Shown piece after piece: positions 25,666 to 33,736 of a stretch of DNA of 64,000 bases. Both the position numbers and the translations under genes were made by a program. This DNA comes from SYIM01 sp039800325 (lineage in GTDB: Bacteria > Pseudomonadota > Gammaproteobacteria > Burkholderiales > Burkholderiaceae_E). Numbering within the stretch: position 1 is the stretch's first letter; every line of letters starts with the position of its first letter. Location: NCBI GenBank assembly GCA_039800325.1, contig JBDLQY010000022.1:83623-147622 (forward strand), given 5' to 3'. A model generated the notes under the pieces. It did no database searches. It was not told the origin of the DNA and worked only from the letters and a program-made list of their open reading frames with translations.

Positions 25666-27147
25666 ATGACCCGTCGCCTGTTTACTGCCTGTCTGGGCAC
25701 TGAAACCAATTCGTTCTCGCCTATCCCCACTGGGATGTCGGTGTTTGAAAACACGCTACTGGTGCGTGGCGGCAATTTCGGTACGCGGCCTGCATTGTTT
25801 GCGCTGCCACTGATCACCTGGCGCGAGCGCGCCCGCGCGCTGGGCTGGACGGTTATCGAGGGGCTGGCCGCCTTCGCCGCGCCCGCCGGTGATACTCCAC
25901 GGGCCGTCTTTGAAAGCCTGCGCGATGAACTCCTGAATGAATTGCGCGCGGCCATGCCGGTTGACGCCGTTTTGCTCAATCTGCACGGAGCGATGATCGC
26001 CCAGGACTATCCTGACGCCGAAGGCGATCTGCTTGCGCGCGCGCGCGAGATCGTAGGGCCCAAGGTGCCTATCGGTGCCGAGTTCGATCTGCATGCCCAT
26101 CTGACTGAGCTCAAGGTTCGCAGCGCTGATTTTCTGGTGGGGTTCAAGGAGTATCCGCATGTCGACGTGGTCGATCGCGCGCATGAGGTTTTTGACCTGA
26201 TGCGGCGCATGCTGGCCGGAGAAATCCGCCCAGTGATGGCCATGGGCGACTGCAATATGTTGGGCATCTTTCCGACCACGCGCGAGCCCATGCAGACCAT
26301 CGTTGCCGGCATGCACACGCGCGAGCGATTGCCTGGCGTGCTGTCCGTATCGCTCGCGCACGGCTTTCCATGGGGCGACACCCCTGAGGTCGGGGCCCGT
26401 GCGCTGGTCGTCACTGATGGCAATCTCGAACTCGCGACACGGCTCGCTCGCGAACTGGCCGACGAGGTTCGCGCACACCGGCAGGCCATCATCGCGCCTT
26501 TCATGACCATCGACCAGGCCATCGACCGTATTGAGGCAACCGACGGACGCACGACAGACGACCCGCGACCCCTGGTGCTGGCTGATGTGGCTGACAACCC
26601 GGGCATCGGCAGCGCCGGCGACTCTACCTTTGTGCTGGCGCGGCTCATTGAACGCAAGGTGGGTGGCGTGGCGATATCGCCCCTCTGGGACCCCCTGGCC
26701 ACACAGATCGCATTCGACGGCGGTGAGGGCGCGCGTCTGGCCATGCGCATCGGAGGCAAATTGGGGCCGGGTTCGGGCGCGCCCGTCGATGCGCCCGTGC
26801 AAGTGATCAAGCTGGTCTCTGAGGGATGGCAGCCTTTTGCGGGCAGTCAGGCGCCGCTTGGGCGCATGGCCTGGCTGCGACTGTTCCCTGATGAACCAGG
26901 CCGCAGCATTGAGGTCATCGTGAACGACCACCGCATGCAAAGTCTGCATCCGGCTTGTTTCACCGCAGCCGGGCTTGAGCCCTCTCGCATGCGCGCGCTG
27001 CTGGTCAAATCAACCCAGCACTTTCACGCTGGTTTCGCACCCATTGCGCGCGAGGTGCTCTACGTCAGCGCACCCGGCAGTGGCTCGATGGATATGAAAA
27101 GCCTGCCCCTCACGCGGCTTACACGATCGCTTTGGCCGCGCCAATAG
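25666..27147 (+). CDS. MlrC-like M81 family metallopeptidase
   Basis: A 493-residue protein of the MlrC family. It opens RRLFTACLGTETNSFSP, and the family metal site is visible as GAEFDLHAHLTEL and GFKEYPHVD (Asp, His, His). MlrC of sphingomonads finishes degradation of linearised microcystin, but most homologues occur beside transporters and act on unknown amides. DVADNPGIGSAGDSTFVL in the C-terminal half is also typical. No mlrA, mlrB or mlrD is present, so microcystin use is unlikely. The ATG at 25666 matches the family start better than the GTG at 25657. Confidence 0.88.
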   Translation: MTRRLFTACLGTETNSFSPIPTGMSVFENTLLVRGGNFGTRPALFALPLITWRERARALGWTVIEGLAAFAAPAGDTPRAVFESLRDELLNELRAAMPVDAVLLNLHGAMIAQDYPDAEGDLLARAREIVGPKVPIGAEFDLHAHLTELKVRSADFLVGFKEYPHVDVVDRAHEVFDLMRRMLAGEIRPVMAMGDCNMLGIFPTTREPMQTIVAGMHTRERLPGVLSVSLAHGFPWGDTPEVGARALVVTDGNLELATRLARELADEVRAHRQAIIAPFMTIDQAIDRIEATDGRTTDDPRPLVLADVADNPGIGSAGDSTFVLARLIERKVGGVAISPLWDPLATQIAFDGGEGARLAMRIGGKLGPGSGAPVDAPVQVIKLVSEGWQPFAGSQAPLGRMAWLRLFPDEPGRSIEVIVNDHRMQSLHPACFTAAGLEPSRMRALLVKSTQHFHAGFAPIAREVLYVSAPGSGSMDMKSLPLTRLTRSLWPRQ

Positions 27148-27171
27148 GCGGGTCGCCTGCGTCGTGCACGA

Positions 27172-28170
27172 TCAGCTGATGCGCAAGACCACCTTGCCCA
27201 CATGGCTCATGGCCTCACAGTCCTGATGAGCCTGCACGATTTCATCGAGCGAATACATTCGATAAAACTGGTGCTTGAGCCGATCTTCGGATAAGGCGCG
27301 GGCGATGAAGTCGGCCGCCTCATCATGGGCCTGTGCTGACATGGCATAAACCAGCACAAACCGCACGGTGAGGTCTTTGCTAAGCATGGGCCAAAACGGA
27401 ATGCTGGGCTCAGGCATGGCGTCGGAGGCATAGCTGGCGATCACGCCACCCGGTTTAAGCATGGCAATACTGGCTGCAAGATTGGCGCCAAAAGCCACAT
27501 CAACCACACGATCCAGGCGCTGCGCCCCGCCCAAAATCTGCGCCATCCGCGCAGGTACATCCTCATTACGATAGTTGATCACATGATGCGCGCCAGCCTC
27601 CAGCGCCCGCTCGGCCTGGGCCGGACGACTCACCGTGGCAATAACCTGCGCTGCTCCGCCCAGACGCGCCATCTGGACCGCGTAATAACCCACCGCGCCC
27701 GCGCCCCCGGTCACCAGCACATTGCGACCGGCGACAGGGCCATCGGCAAACACACATCGGTGCGCAGTCATGGCGGGAATGCCCATGCAGGCACCCGCGT
27801 CGAAGCTGACTGAATCGGGCAGGCAAACCGCCTTGCGCGCGGGTACTGTCGTGAACTGGGCGGCAGTGCCTCCGGGCCGCCCCAGCGTCGCCTCATAAAC
27901 CCAGACGCGCTCTCCGATGCGAGTCACCGACACACCCTCACCGACCGCATCAATGACACCGGCACCGTCTTGATGCGGAATCACCCGTGGAAACGGCATC
28001 TGGATATTGCCGCGCGCACCGCCCCGATTCTTGGTATCCGAGGGATTCACCGCCGAAGCATGAATGCGAACCCTGACCTCGCCGGGCGCGGGATCGGGCA
28101 CTGTCAGTTCGCCCAGCTGCAAAACTTCAGCCGCCGGACCCTTTCTTTCATACCAAGCCGCTCGCATCAT
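27172..28170 (-). CDS. NADPH:quinone oxidoreductase, zinc-independent MDR family
   Basis: A 332-residue medium-chain dehydrogenase/reductase. The N-terminal domain shows RIHASAVNPSDTKNRGG and HQDGAGVIDAVGEGV, and the Rossmann domain has VLVTGGAGAVGYYAVQMARL. The catalytic zinc ligands of alcohol dehydrogenases are missing, which puts it in the quinone reductase (zeta-crystallin-like) branch. It reduces quinones or other activated carbonyls with NADPH. It is divergent from the Spy-like gene at 28363, with a 192-bp region between them that likely contains both promoters. Confidence 0.87.
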   Translation of the reverse strand: MMRAAWYERKGPAAEVLQLGELTVPDPAPGEVRVRIHASAVNPSDTKNRGGARGNIQMPFPRVIPHQDGAGVIDAVGEGVSVTRIGERVWVYEATLGRPGGTAAQFTTVPARKAVCLPDSVSFDAGACMGIPAMTAHRCVFADGPVAGRNVLVTGGAGAVGYYAVQMARLGGAAQVIATVSRPAQAERALEAGAHHVINYRNEDVPARMAQILGGAQRLDRVVDVAFGANLAASIAMLKPGGVIASYASDAMPEPSIPFWPMLSKDLTVRFVLVYAMSAQAHDEAADFIARALSEDRLKHQFYRMYSLDEIVQAHQDCEAMSHVGKVVLRIS

Positions 28171-28362
28171 GAAATCCCCCTGAAGAGTGCAGAGTCAATC
28201 GCAAAGTTTACCGACGGCAATGGCGCCCGTGCGGTGGACGCGCTTTCTTACCAATGCTTACACGCCTTGCGCGGCAACCGGCGCTGCACAAGGCCTACCA
28301 TGTGGATCTGACCTCGCCCACGAGCGCGGCAGTCCTATCAATGGCAACCCGGGAGCCTATCT

Positions 28363-29124
28363 ATGAAACCCTCCGCTTTAAACCCACTGGTGCAAAGACC
28401 CACAGATAAGGTCGGCGCAACCGTCCGTAGCAGCCGCCTGACCCACTACGGGCTCGCCGCAGTAATCGCCTTCGGCGTGTCGCTCGCGCACGGTCAGGCA
28501 CAGAATGTCCCGGCCTCGACAAGCTCTGCCAGCCCACAGGGCCCCGCAACCCCGCCTCACGCCATGCCTGGCCCTTCTATGCCGCACGCAATGCCGGGCC
28601 ATGCAATGCGCGGTCATCATGCCGGCGGAGGGCACGGTTCGCACCACCAGCACGACAGTATGTATGCGCATGGTCACGGCCCAGGCAGTCAACCCGGCGG
28701 CGGTATGTATGCCCATGGGCACGGTCATCGGATGGGGGAGGGCGCGGCGACCGGCTTTAGCCGGATGCTGCAGGGTCTGGGTCTGGATGAGGCGCAGCGC
28801 GACCGTATCTTCGGCATACGGCATGCGGCGGCACCCGCCCTGCGCGAAAAAGGCAAGGCCATGAGGGCCGCGCACCAGGAGTTAGCCGCAGTAGCCATGG
28901 CCGCCGAATATGACGCTGCGCGTGCCAAGGCGGCAGCTGAGCGGCTGGCCCGCGCCACGGCGGACCTGGCCGAGCTGCGCGCGCGTACCCACAACGAGGT
29001 GTTCCGGGTGCTGACCCCTGAACAGCAAAAGCAGCTTCAGGAGCGGCGGGCTCGCATGCAGATGCTGGGCGCATCGCAGGGACATCGCCACAGTCTGCAT
29101 CACGGTCAAGCCGGTCATGGCTGA
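28363..29124 (+). CDS. His-rich periplasmic protein of the Spy/CpxP type
   Basis: A 253-residue exported protein. After a long N-terminal region (about 30 residues) comes a signal-like helix YGLAAVIAFGVSLAHGQAQ. The next 80 residues are extremely rich in His, Gly, Met and Pro (HAMPGHAMRGHH, GGGHGSHHQHDS, MYAHGHG twice). The last 110 residues are helical with two LTxxQ-like motifs (LGLDEAQRDRI, VLTPEQQKQL), the signature of Spy/CpxP envelope stress proteins. The His/Met repeats could bind copper, nickel or zinc. A role as metal-responsive periplasmic chaperone is inference. No two-component genes lie beside it. Confidence 0.75.
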   Translation: MKPSALNPLVQRPTDKVGATVRSSRLTHYGLAAVIAFGVSLAHGQAQNVPASTSSASPQGPATPPHAMPGPSMPHAMPGHAMRGHHAGGGHGSHHQHDSMYAHGHGPGSQPGGGMYAHGHGHRMGEGAATGFSRMLQGLGLDEAQRDRIFGIRHAAAPALREKGKAMRAAHQELAAVAMAAEYDAARAKAAAERLARATADLAELRARTHNEVFRVLTPEQQKQLQERRARMQMLGASQGHRHSLHHGQAGHG

Positions 29125-29223
29125 CCATCGCCCCTGACCATCACGACCGAGCCATGCGCGGGGTTGAGCACAACCCCGCATCGCACTTGGCGTAGTATTC
29201 GTCTCGCGCCACCTCGGTGGTGC

Positions 29224-29318
29224 AAACGCTAGGGGTGTTGGCCGCGTCCACCGGGCGCGTCCGACTGAGATAGTCCCTTTGAACCTGATTGAGGTAATCC
29301 TCGCGCAGGGAAGCCTGA
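29224..29318 (+). promoter_or_regulatory. TPP riboswitch (THI element)
   Basis: The conserved core is present in order: CTAGGGGTG (29230-29238), a GC-rich variable stem (P3a), CTGAGATAGTCCCTTTGAAC, CTGATTGAGGTAAT and CGCAGGGAAGC. These are the invariant pyrimidine- and pyrophosphate-sensing segments of thiamine pyrophosphate riboswitches. It lies 85 bases upstream of the cytX start. A short hairpin then overlaps the Shine-Dalgarno sequence, which fits translational control, with TPP switching the gene off. Confidence 0.93.
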
Positions 29319-29377
29319 CGTATGGTCCGGGGTACTGAGCCCAGATCCGACCAGCCGACAGTCGACCTGCCCCTTCG

Positions 29378-29392
29378 CTTTCCAGCGGAAAG
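29378..29392 (+). promoter_or_regulatory. Shine-Dalgarno-overlapping hairpin of the cytX leader
   Basis: CTTTCC and GGAAAG form a six-base stem with an AGC loop. The 3' arm is the first half of the GGAAAGGAAG ribosome-binding site of cytX, so the stem would hide it. This could be the expression platform of the TPP riboswitch. Confidence 0.5.
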
Positions 29393-29402
29393 GAAGTCTG
29401 GC

Positions 29403-30680
29403 ATGTCCAGCAACCACATCGTTTCGACGGCGCTTACGCCAGTCTCTGAGCAAGAACGGGTTTTCAGTTTTTCTTCGCACCTGAGCCTGTGGTTCAGCCT
29501 GGGCGTGGGGCTTTTGGTCATGCAGGTCGGCGCCTTCCTGGTACCCGCGGTGGGCACTCGCGAGGCGATCGCAGCCATCGTCTTCGGATCGATCATCGGC
29601 GCAGGGCTTCTGGCCTGGACCGCGCGCGTGGGTACCATCACGGGGCTATCCAGTGCGGGCCTGATGCACAGCACCTTCGGTGCACGCTTCGCCCGTCTTC
29701 CCGTGGTACTCAACATCGTGCAGTTATTCGGCTGGACCACCTTCGAGCTGGTCGTCATGCGAGAGGGCACCCAGGCCATTTTCAACAAGGCCCTGGGCTC
29801 GTCGGGCGGGCCTCTGGTTTATGTGCTTGCGACTCTCTTTTGGGGCGCAATCCTCACCGCACTCATGACCGGATCCATGCTCAAGCTGGTGCGTCGATTC
29901 GTCAGCCGCTTCGGTCTGCCGCTGGTGGTGCTGTCGCTGCTGTGGCTGACCGCGCACTTTGTCGGTGTGCTGCGAGAGCAGGGCTGGCAGTCTTTCATCG
30001 ACCGGCCGGGCAATGGTTCGATGAGCATGCTGGCCGCGCTGGGCCTGGTGATGGCCATGCCGGTTTCCTGGTTGCCGCTGGTTGCTGACTATGCCCGCCA
30101 TGGCACCAAAGCCTCAGCCACGCTGGGCGGGACCTGGCTGGGCTACACCCTGGCCAACATCTGGTGCTATGGGCTAGGGGTCATGGTGGCCAGCGTCTCG
30201 GCCCCGGGCACTGATCTGGTGGCGGCGTTGCTGCTTGCCCAGGGCGGCCTGCTCGCGCTGGGACTCATTCTGCTGGACGAGCTGGACAATGCCTATGGCG
30301 ATGTGTACTCGGCTGCGGTCTCAGCCAACAGCCTGCGACCCTCAATGACCTTACGCCGATACGGCATGGGCATCGCCATCAGCTGCACCCTGCTGGCGCT
30401 GGTGCTACCCATGCACAGCCTCGAGCCATTTCTGCTGCTGCTCAGCTCGGTATTCGTGCCGCTTTATGGCGTCATTCTCGGACGCCTGGGCTTTGGCGTG
30501 CCCGGGCTGACTCCGGCACAACGCGCCGTCGAACCGGTGGCCGTCGGACTCTGGATTGCAGGCATTGTCCTGTATCACGGGGTTGAGCGGTTCGCGCCTC
30601 ACCTGGGAGCAGCCATCGTCACCCTGGCCGTCACGCTGATCGCCGGCGCGCTCACCCGCGAGCGCCAGCGGGCTGCTTAA
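29403..30680 (+). CDS. cytX: Hydroxymethylpyrimidine transporter CytX
   Basis: A 425-residue NCS1 (cytosine/purine/thiamine-type) permease with about 12 hydrophobic segments, for example FSLGVGLLVMQVGAFLVPA and VLNIVQLFGWTTFELVVM. It also shows the polar motif SWLPLVADYARHGTKA shared by NCS1 permeases. The TPP riboswitch in front and thi genes around identify it as the CytX type, importing the thiamine precursor HMP. AAGGAAG precedes the ATG at 29403. It ends two bases before the stop of the convergent thiD gene. No thiC lies in the window, so salvage of HMP could matter here. Confidence 0.9.
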   Translation: MSSNHIVSTALTPVSEQERVFSFSSHLSLWFSLGVGLLVMQVGAFLVPAVGTREAIAAIVFGSIIGAGLLAWTARVGTITGLSSAGLMHSTFGARFARLPVVLNIVQLFGWTTFELVVMREGTQAIFNKALGSSGGPLVYVLATLFWGAILTALMTGSMLKLVRRFVSRFGLPLVVLSLLWLTAHFVGVLREQGWQSFIDRPGNGSMSMLAALGLVMAMPVSWLPLVADYARHGTKASATLGGTWLGYTLANIWCYGLGVMVASVSAPGTDLVAALLLAQGGLLALGLILLDELDNAYGDVYSAAVSANSLRPSMTLRRYGMGIAISCTLLALVLPMHSLEPFLLLLSSVFVPLYGVILGRLGFGVPGLTPAQRAVEPVAVGLWIAGIVLYHGVERFAPHLGAAIVTLAVTLIAGALTRERQRAA

Positions 30681-30682
30681 GC

Positions 30683-31525
30683 TCAATGCGCGGCTGGACT
30701 GACAGCCACTCGCCTTTGGGCAAGCGGCGCAAAACCATGATCGAGCGGACCGTGACCCGATCCGGTTTGAACACTGGCGCCTGCGGCAATGGCACCGAGA
30801 ATGTAGCGCCGCGCCGCGTGCACGGCCTGCGCAAGCCCAAGTCCTTGCGCCAGATAGGCGGCTATCGCCGACGACAAGGTGCAACCGGTACCATGAACAT
30901 TACGACTGGCAATTCGGGCACTGGCCAGGCGCACGTCGGCCTGGCCTGGCTGTACCAACACATCGACCACCTCGTCGCCCGCCAGATGGCCTCCCTTGAC
31001 CAAAGCGGCACGGGCTCCCAGTGCGAGCAGGCGCTGCCCGGCATGAGCCAGTGCCGGTTCATCGTCGATCGTCGCCCCGATGAGCAGCGCCGCCTCATCC
31101 AGATTGGGGGTCACCACGCTCGCCCTGGGGAAGAGTTCAGCCATCAGCACAGCAACCGTCTCCTGGGCGATCAGGCGATCGCCACTGGTGGCCACCATCA
31201 CCGGGTCAAGTACGACATGACGCGGCCGATAGTTATCAATCGCCCAGGCAACCACCTGAACGATCTCTGGCGCATGCAACATGCCGATCTTGACCGCATC
31301 GACACCGATGTCGTCAAACACCGAGCGCAACTGCGCACGCAGAAACTCGGCGGGTACACCGTGTATGGCCTGTACGCCCAAGGTGTTCTGCGCAGTCAAT
31401 GCAGTAATGGCGCTCATGCCATAACAGCCCAAGGCCGCAAAGGTCTTGAGGTCAGCCTGAATGCCAGCGCCACCGCCACTGTCAGAGCCGGCAATCGTCA
31501 GTACCCGAATGTATCGATGCATCAT
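30683..31525 (-). CDS. thiD: Hydroxymethylpyrimidine/phosphomethylpyrimidine kinase ThiD
   Basis: A 280-residue ribokinase-fold enzyme that phosphorylates HMP twice to HMP-PP. It opens RYIRVLTIAGSDSGGGAGIQ, and has DPVMVATSGDRLI, the nucleotide-binding VVTPNLDEAALL, and the catalytic VHGTGCTLSSAIAA near residue 210. The start is at one of two adjacent ATGs (31525 or 31522). It is on the minus strand, while all other thi genes here are on the plus strand. It is divergent from thiO with only 47 bases between starts, and convergent with cytX. Confidence 0.95.
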   Translation of the reverse strand: MMHRYIRVLTIAGSDSGGGAGIQADLKTFAALGCYGMSAITALTAQNTLGVQAIHGVPAEFLRAQLRSVFDDIGVDAVKIGMLHAPEIVQVVAWAIDNYRPRHVVLDPVMVATSGDRLIAQETVAVLMAELFPRASVVTPNLDEAALLIGATIDDEPALAHAGQRLLALGARAALVKGGHLAGDEVVDVLVQPGQADVRLASARIASRNVHGTGCTLSSAIAAYLAQGLGLAQAVHAARRYILGAIAAGASVQTGSGHGPLDHGFAPLAQRRVAVSPAAH

Positions 31526-31572
31526 GGAAGCACACTGAATGGTCACGGCACGCATTATCGTGGAGCCCGTCC

Positions 31573-32646
31573 ATGAAACCTGATACGGCCGTGCTCGGTG
31601 CGGGGCTGATGGGGCGCCTGATTGCGCTCTCGCTGGCCAGGCGGGGCGAACGTGTAGCCCTGATAGACGCCGGCGGACCCGAGGGGCAGGGCTCAGCGGC
31701 TCGCGCAGCCGCCGCCATGCTGGCGCCCTTGGCCGAGTCGGCCATCACCGAGCTCAACGTGGTTCAGATGGGTCAGTACGGACTTTCGCGCTGGCCCGAG
31801 CTACTGGCTGCGCTGCCCGAGCCCGTGTTCTTTCAACGCGAGGGAACGCTCATTCTGTGGCATCGCCAGGATCAGGGCGAAGCGCAACGACTGATGGCCC
31901 GGCTTCGGCAGACGCACACGCAGCTGCCCGAGCTGCCGGCGCCGCAAACTCTGGATGCGGCTGGTATCCATCGGCTTGAGCCTTCCTTGAGCAACCGCTT
32001 TGCTAATGGCCTTTATCTTCACGGTGAGGGTCAGCTCGATAACCGCCAGTTGCTCGACGCACTCTTACAGGCGCTCCAGACCGCTGGCGTATCCCTGCAC
32101 TGGCACAACCCTGTGCAGGCCAGTGACGCGCCATCGCTTCTGGCCGCGGTGCCCGAGGCAGGGCGTGTCGTTGATTGTCGCGGGTTGGGGGCGAGGCAGG
32201 CATGGCCCGAACTGCGCGGCGTGCGCGGCGAAGTCATCCGACTGCATGCGCCGCAGGCTCAGCTGATTCGCCCCACCCGCCTGATCCATCCACGCTATCC
32301 GCTCTACATCGCGCCCAAACCAAACTCGGTATTCGTCATCGGCGCCACTGAAATCGAAAGCGAAGATCTGTCACCGGCCAGCGTGCGCTCCACCCTCGAG
32401 TTGCTCACCGCCGCCTACAGCGTCGACAGCGCATTCGCCGAGGCCCGTATCCTCGAGATCAGCGCGCAGTGCCGACCGACACTCCCCGATAATCTGCCAG
32501 CCATACGGCCACTGCATCCGCGGGTGCTGCAGGTCAACGGTCTGTACCGGCACGGCTATCTGATCGCACCGGCCATGCACGACGCCGCCCTTGAGTGGCT
32601 GGTCGGCGGCGACAGCCCGCTTGCGCGACAATGGCGTCTGTCATGA
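31573..32646 (+). CDS. thiO: Glycine oxidase ThiO
   Basis: A 357-residue FAD-dependent oxidase that turns glycine into the iminoacetate used to build the thiamine thiazole. The N-terminal FAD motif is AVLGAGLMGRLIALSLARRG, followed by GSAARAAAAMLAPLAES. The C-terminal block HGYLIAPAMHDAALEWL is typical of the DAO family. It is the aerobic alternative to ThiH, consistent with the absence of thiH. The stop overlaps the thiS start (ATGA). Only 47 bases separate it from the divergent thiD start. Confidence 0.93.
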   Translation: MKPDTAVLGAGLMGRLIALSLARRGERVALIDAGGPEGQGSAARAAAAMLAPLAESAITELNVVQMGQYGLSRWPELLAALPEPVFFQREGTLILWHRQDQGEAQRLMARLRQTHTQLPELPAPQTLDAAGIHRLEPSLSNRFANGLYLHGEGQLDNRQLLDALLQALQTAGVSLHWHNPVQASDAPSLLAAVPEAGRVVDCRGLGARQAWPELRGVRGEVIRLHAPQAQLIRPTRLIHPRYPLYIAPKPNSVFVIGATEIESEDLSPASVRSTLELLTAAYSVDSAFAEARILEISAQCRPTLPDNLPAIRPLHPRVLQVNGLYRHGYLIAPAMHDAALEWLVGGDSPLARQWRLS

Positions 32647-32873
32647 AACCTGACCACAACATCGCTCACAAGCTCATGGCCATCACGGTCAACGGCGAGG
32701 TGCTGCGCCTGCCTGCCGGTGCAACCGTCGCCGATGCCGCTCAGGCTAGGGGGGTGCAGCCGCCGTTTGCTGCAGCCGTCAATATGTCGTTTGTGCCCAG
32801 GCCGCTGCACGGTCAGACGCTGCTTGACGAGGGTGATGTGGTCGAGCTGATTTCGCCCATCACGGGCGGGTAA
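32643..32873 (+). CDS. thiS: Sulfur carrier protein ThiS
   Basis: A 76-residue beta-grasp protein ending in ITGG, the C-terminal Gly-Gly that is adenylated and thiocarboxylated to carry sulfur. The core MAITVNGEVLRLP and LDEGDVVELISPITGG match ThiS. The ATG at 32643 overlaps the thiO stop; the ATG at 32676 would give the more usual 65-residue form, but has no visible ribosome-binding site. No thiF is present here, so the adenylating enzyme must be elsewhere. thiG follows after 8 bp. Confidence 0.93.
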   Translation: MKPDHNIAHKLMAITVNGEVLRLPAGATVADAAQARGVQPPFAAAVNMSFVPRPLHGQTLLDEGDVVELISPITGG

Positions 32874-32881
32874 GGCCGCGA

Positions 32882-33718
32882 ATGTCTGTCACAGCATCCA
32901 GTCACCTACGGGGCGAAAAGCCATCCGCGGGCACCGACCGCCTTCAACTTTACGGTGAATCCTTTGATAGCCGTCTGCTTCTGGGCACTTCGCGCTATCC
33001 CTCCCCCGCCGTGCTCGCGCAGGCAATCGAGGCGGGCCGGCCAGCCATGCTGACAGCATCCCTGCGACGCCAGACCGCTGCCGGCGCCGATGCGCATCAG
33101 GGCTTCTGGAAACTGCTGCAGGCCTGTGCGGTGCCGGTGCTGCCCAACACGGCTGGCTGTCACAGTATCCAGGAGGTCATCACCACCGCCGAGATGGCCC
33201 GCGAAATTTTCGAAACCGACTGGATCAAGCTCGAGCTGATTGGCGATGACTACACGCTGCAACCCGACACGCTGAATCTGGTCGACTGCGCCGCGCAACT
33301 GCTGGCGCGCGGCTTCAAGGTGCTGCCCTACTGCACGGAAGATCTGGTGCTGTGCCAGGGCCTGGTGGCGGCAGGCTGTCAGGCCGTCATGCCCTGGGCT
33401 GCGCCGATTGGTACGGGTCGGGGCCCGGTTAATCCGTATGCGATGCGTATGCTGCGCGAACGCGTGCAGGTGCCGCTGATTGTCGACGCAGGCCTCGGAC
33501 TGCCCTCGCACGCCTGCCAGGTGATGGAATGGGGCTTTGATGCCGTGCTGCTCAACACGGCCGTTGCTCTGGCCCGTGATCCAATCGCGATGGCCGCAGC
33601 CTTTGCCGCCGCGGTAAAGGCCGGCCGCAAGGCATTTCTGGCGGGTGCCATGGCCGAGCAGGACACGGCTCAGCCCAGCACGCCTGTACTGGGTACGCCC
33701 TTCTGGCATCAAGCCTGA
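32882..33718 (+). CDS. thiG: Thiazole synthase ThiG
   Basis: A 278-residue TIM-barrel enzyme that joins DXP, the ThiO product and ThiS thiocarboxylate into the thiazole phosphate. It has LLGTSRYPSPAVLAQAI, the catalytic-lysine segment TDWIKLELIGDDYTLQPD, KVLPYCTEDLV, and the phosphate-binding end PIGTGRGPVNPYAM and VDAGLGLPSHACQVMEWGFD. The N-terminus is about 20 residues longer than in many ThiG proteins. It lies in the thiO-thiS-thiG-thiE run. Confidence 0.96.
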   Translation: MSVTASSHLRGEKPSAGTDRLQLYGESFDSRLLLGTSRYPSPAVLAQAIEAGRPAMLTASLRRQTAAGADAHQGFWKLLQACAVPVLPNTAGCHSIQEVITTAEMAREIFETDWIKLELIGDDYTLQPDTLNLVDCAAQLLARGFKVLPYCTEDLVLCQGLVAAGCQAVMPWAAPIGTGRGPVNPYAMRMLRERVQVPLIVDAGLGLPSHACQVMEWGFDAVLLNTAVALARDPIAMAAAFAAAVKAGRKAFLAGAMAEQDTAQPSTPVLGTPFWHQA

Positions 33719-33736
33719 GGTTCAGAGAGGGTCAGC

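Noticed and set aside
25756..26949. Open frame of 397 codons on the minus strand
   Set aside because: It lies opposite the mlrC-like gene, contains no known motif and is probably a codon-bias shadow.
25666..27147. Microcystin degradation locus
   Set aside because: Only an MlrC-like gene is present; mlrA, mlrB and mlrD are absent and most MlrC relatives have other roles.
31526..31572. Second TPP riboswitch before thiO
   Set aside because: The interval is only 47 bases and lacks CTGAGA and the other aptamer cores.
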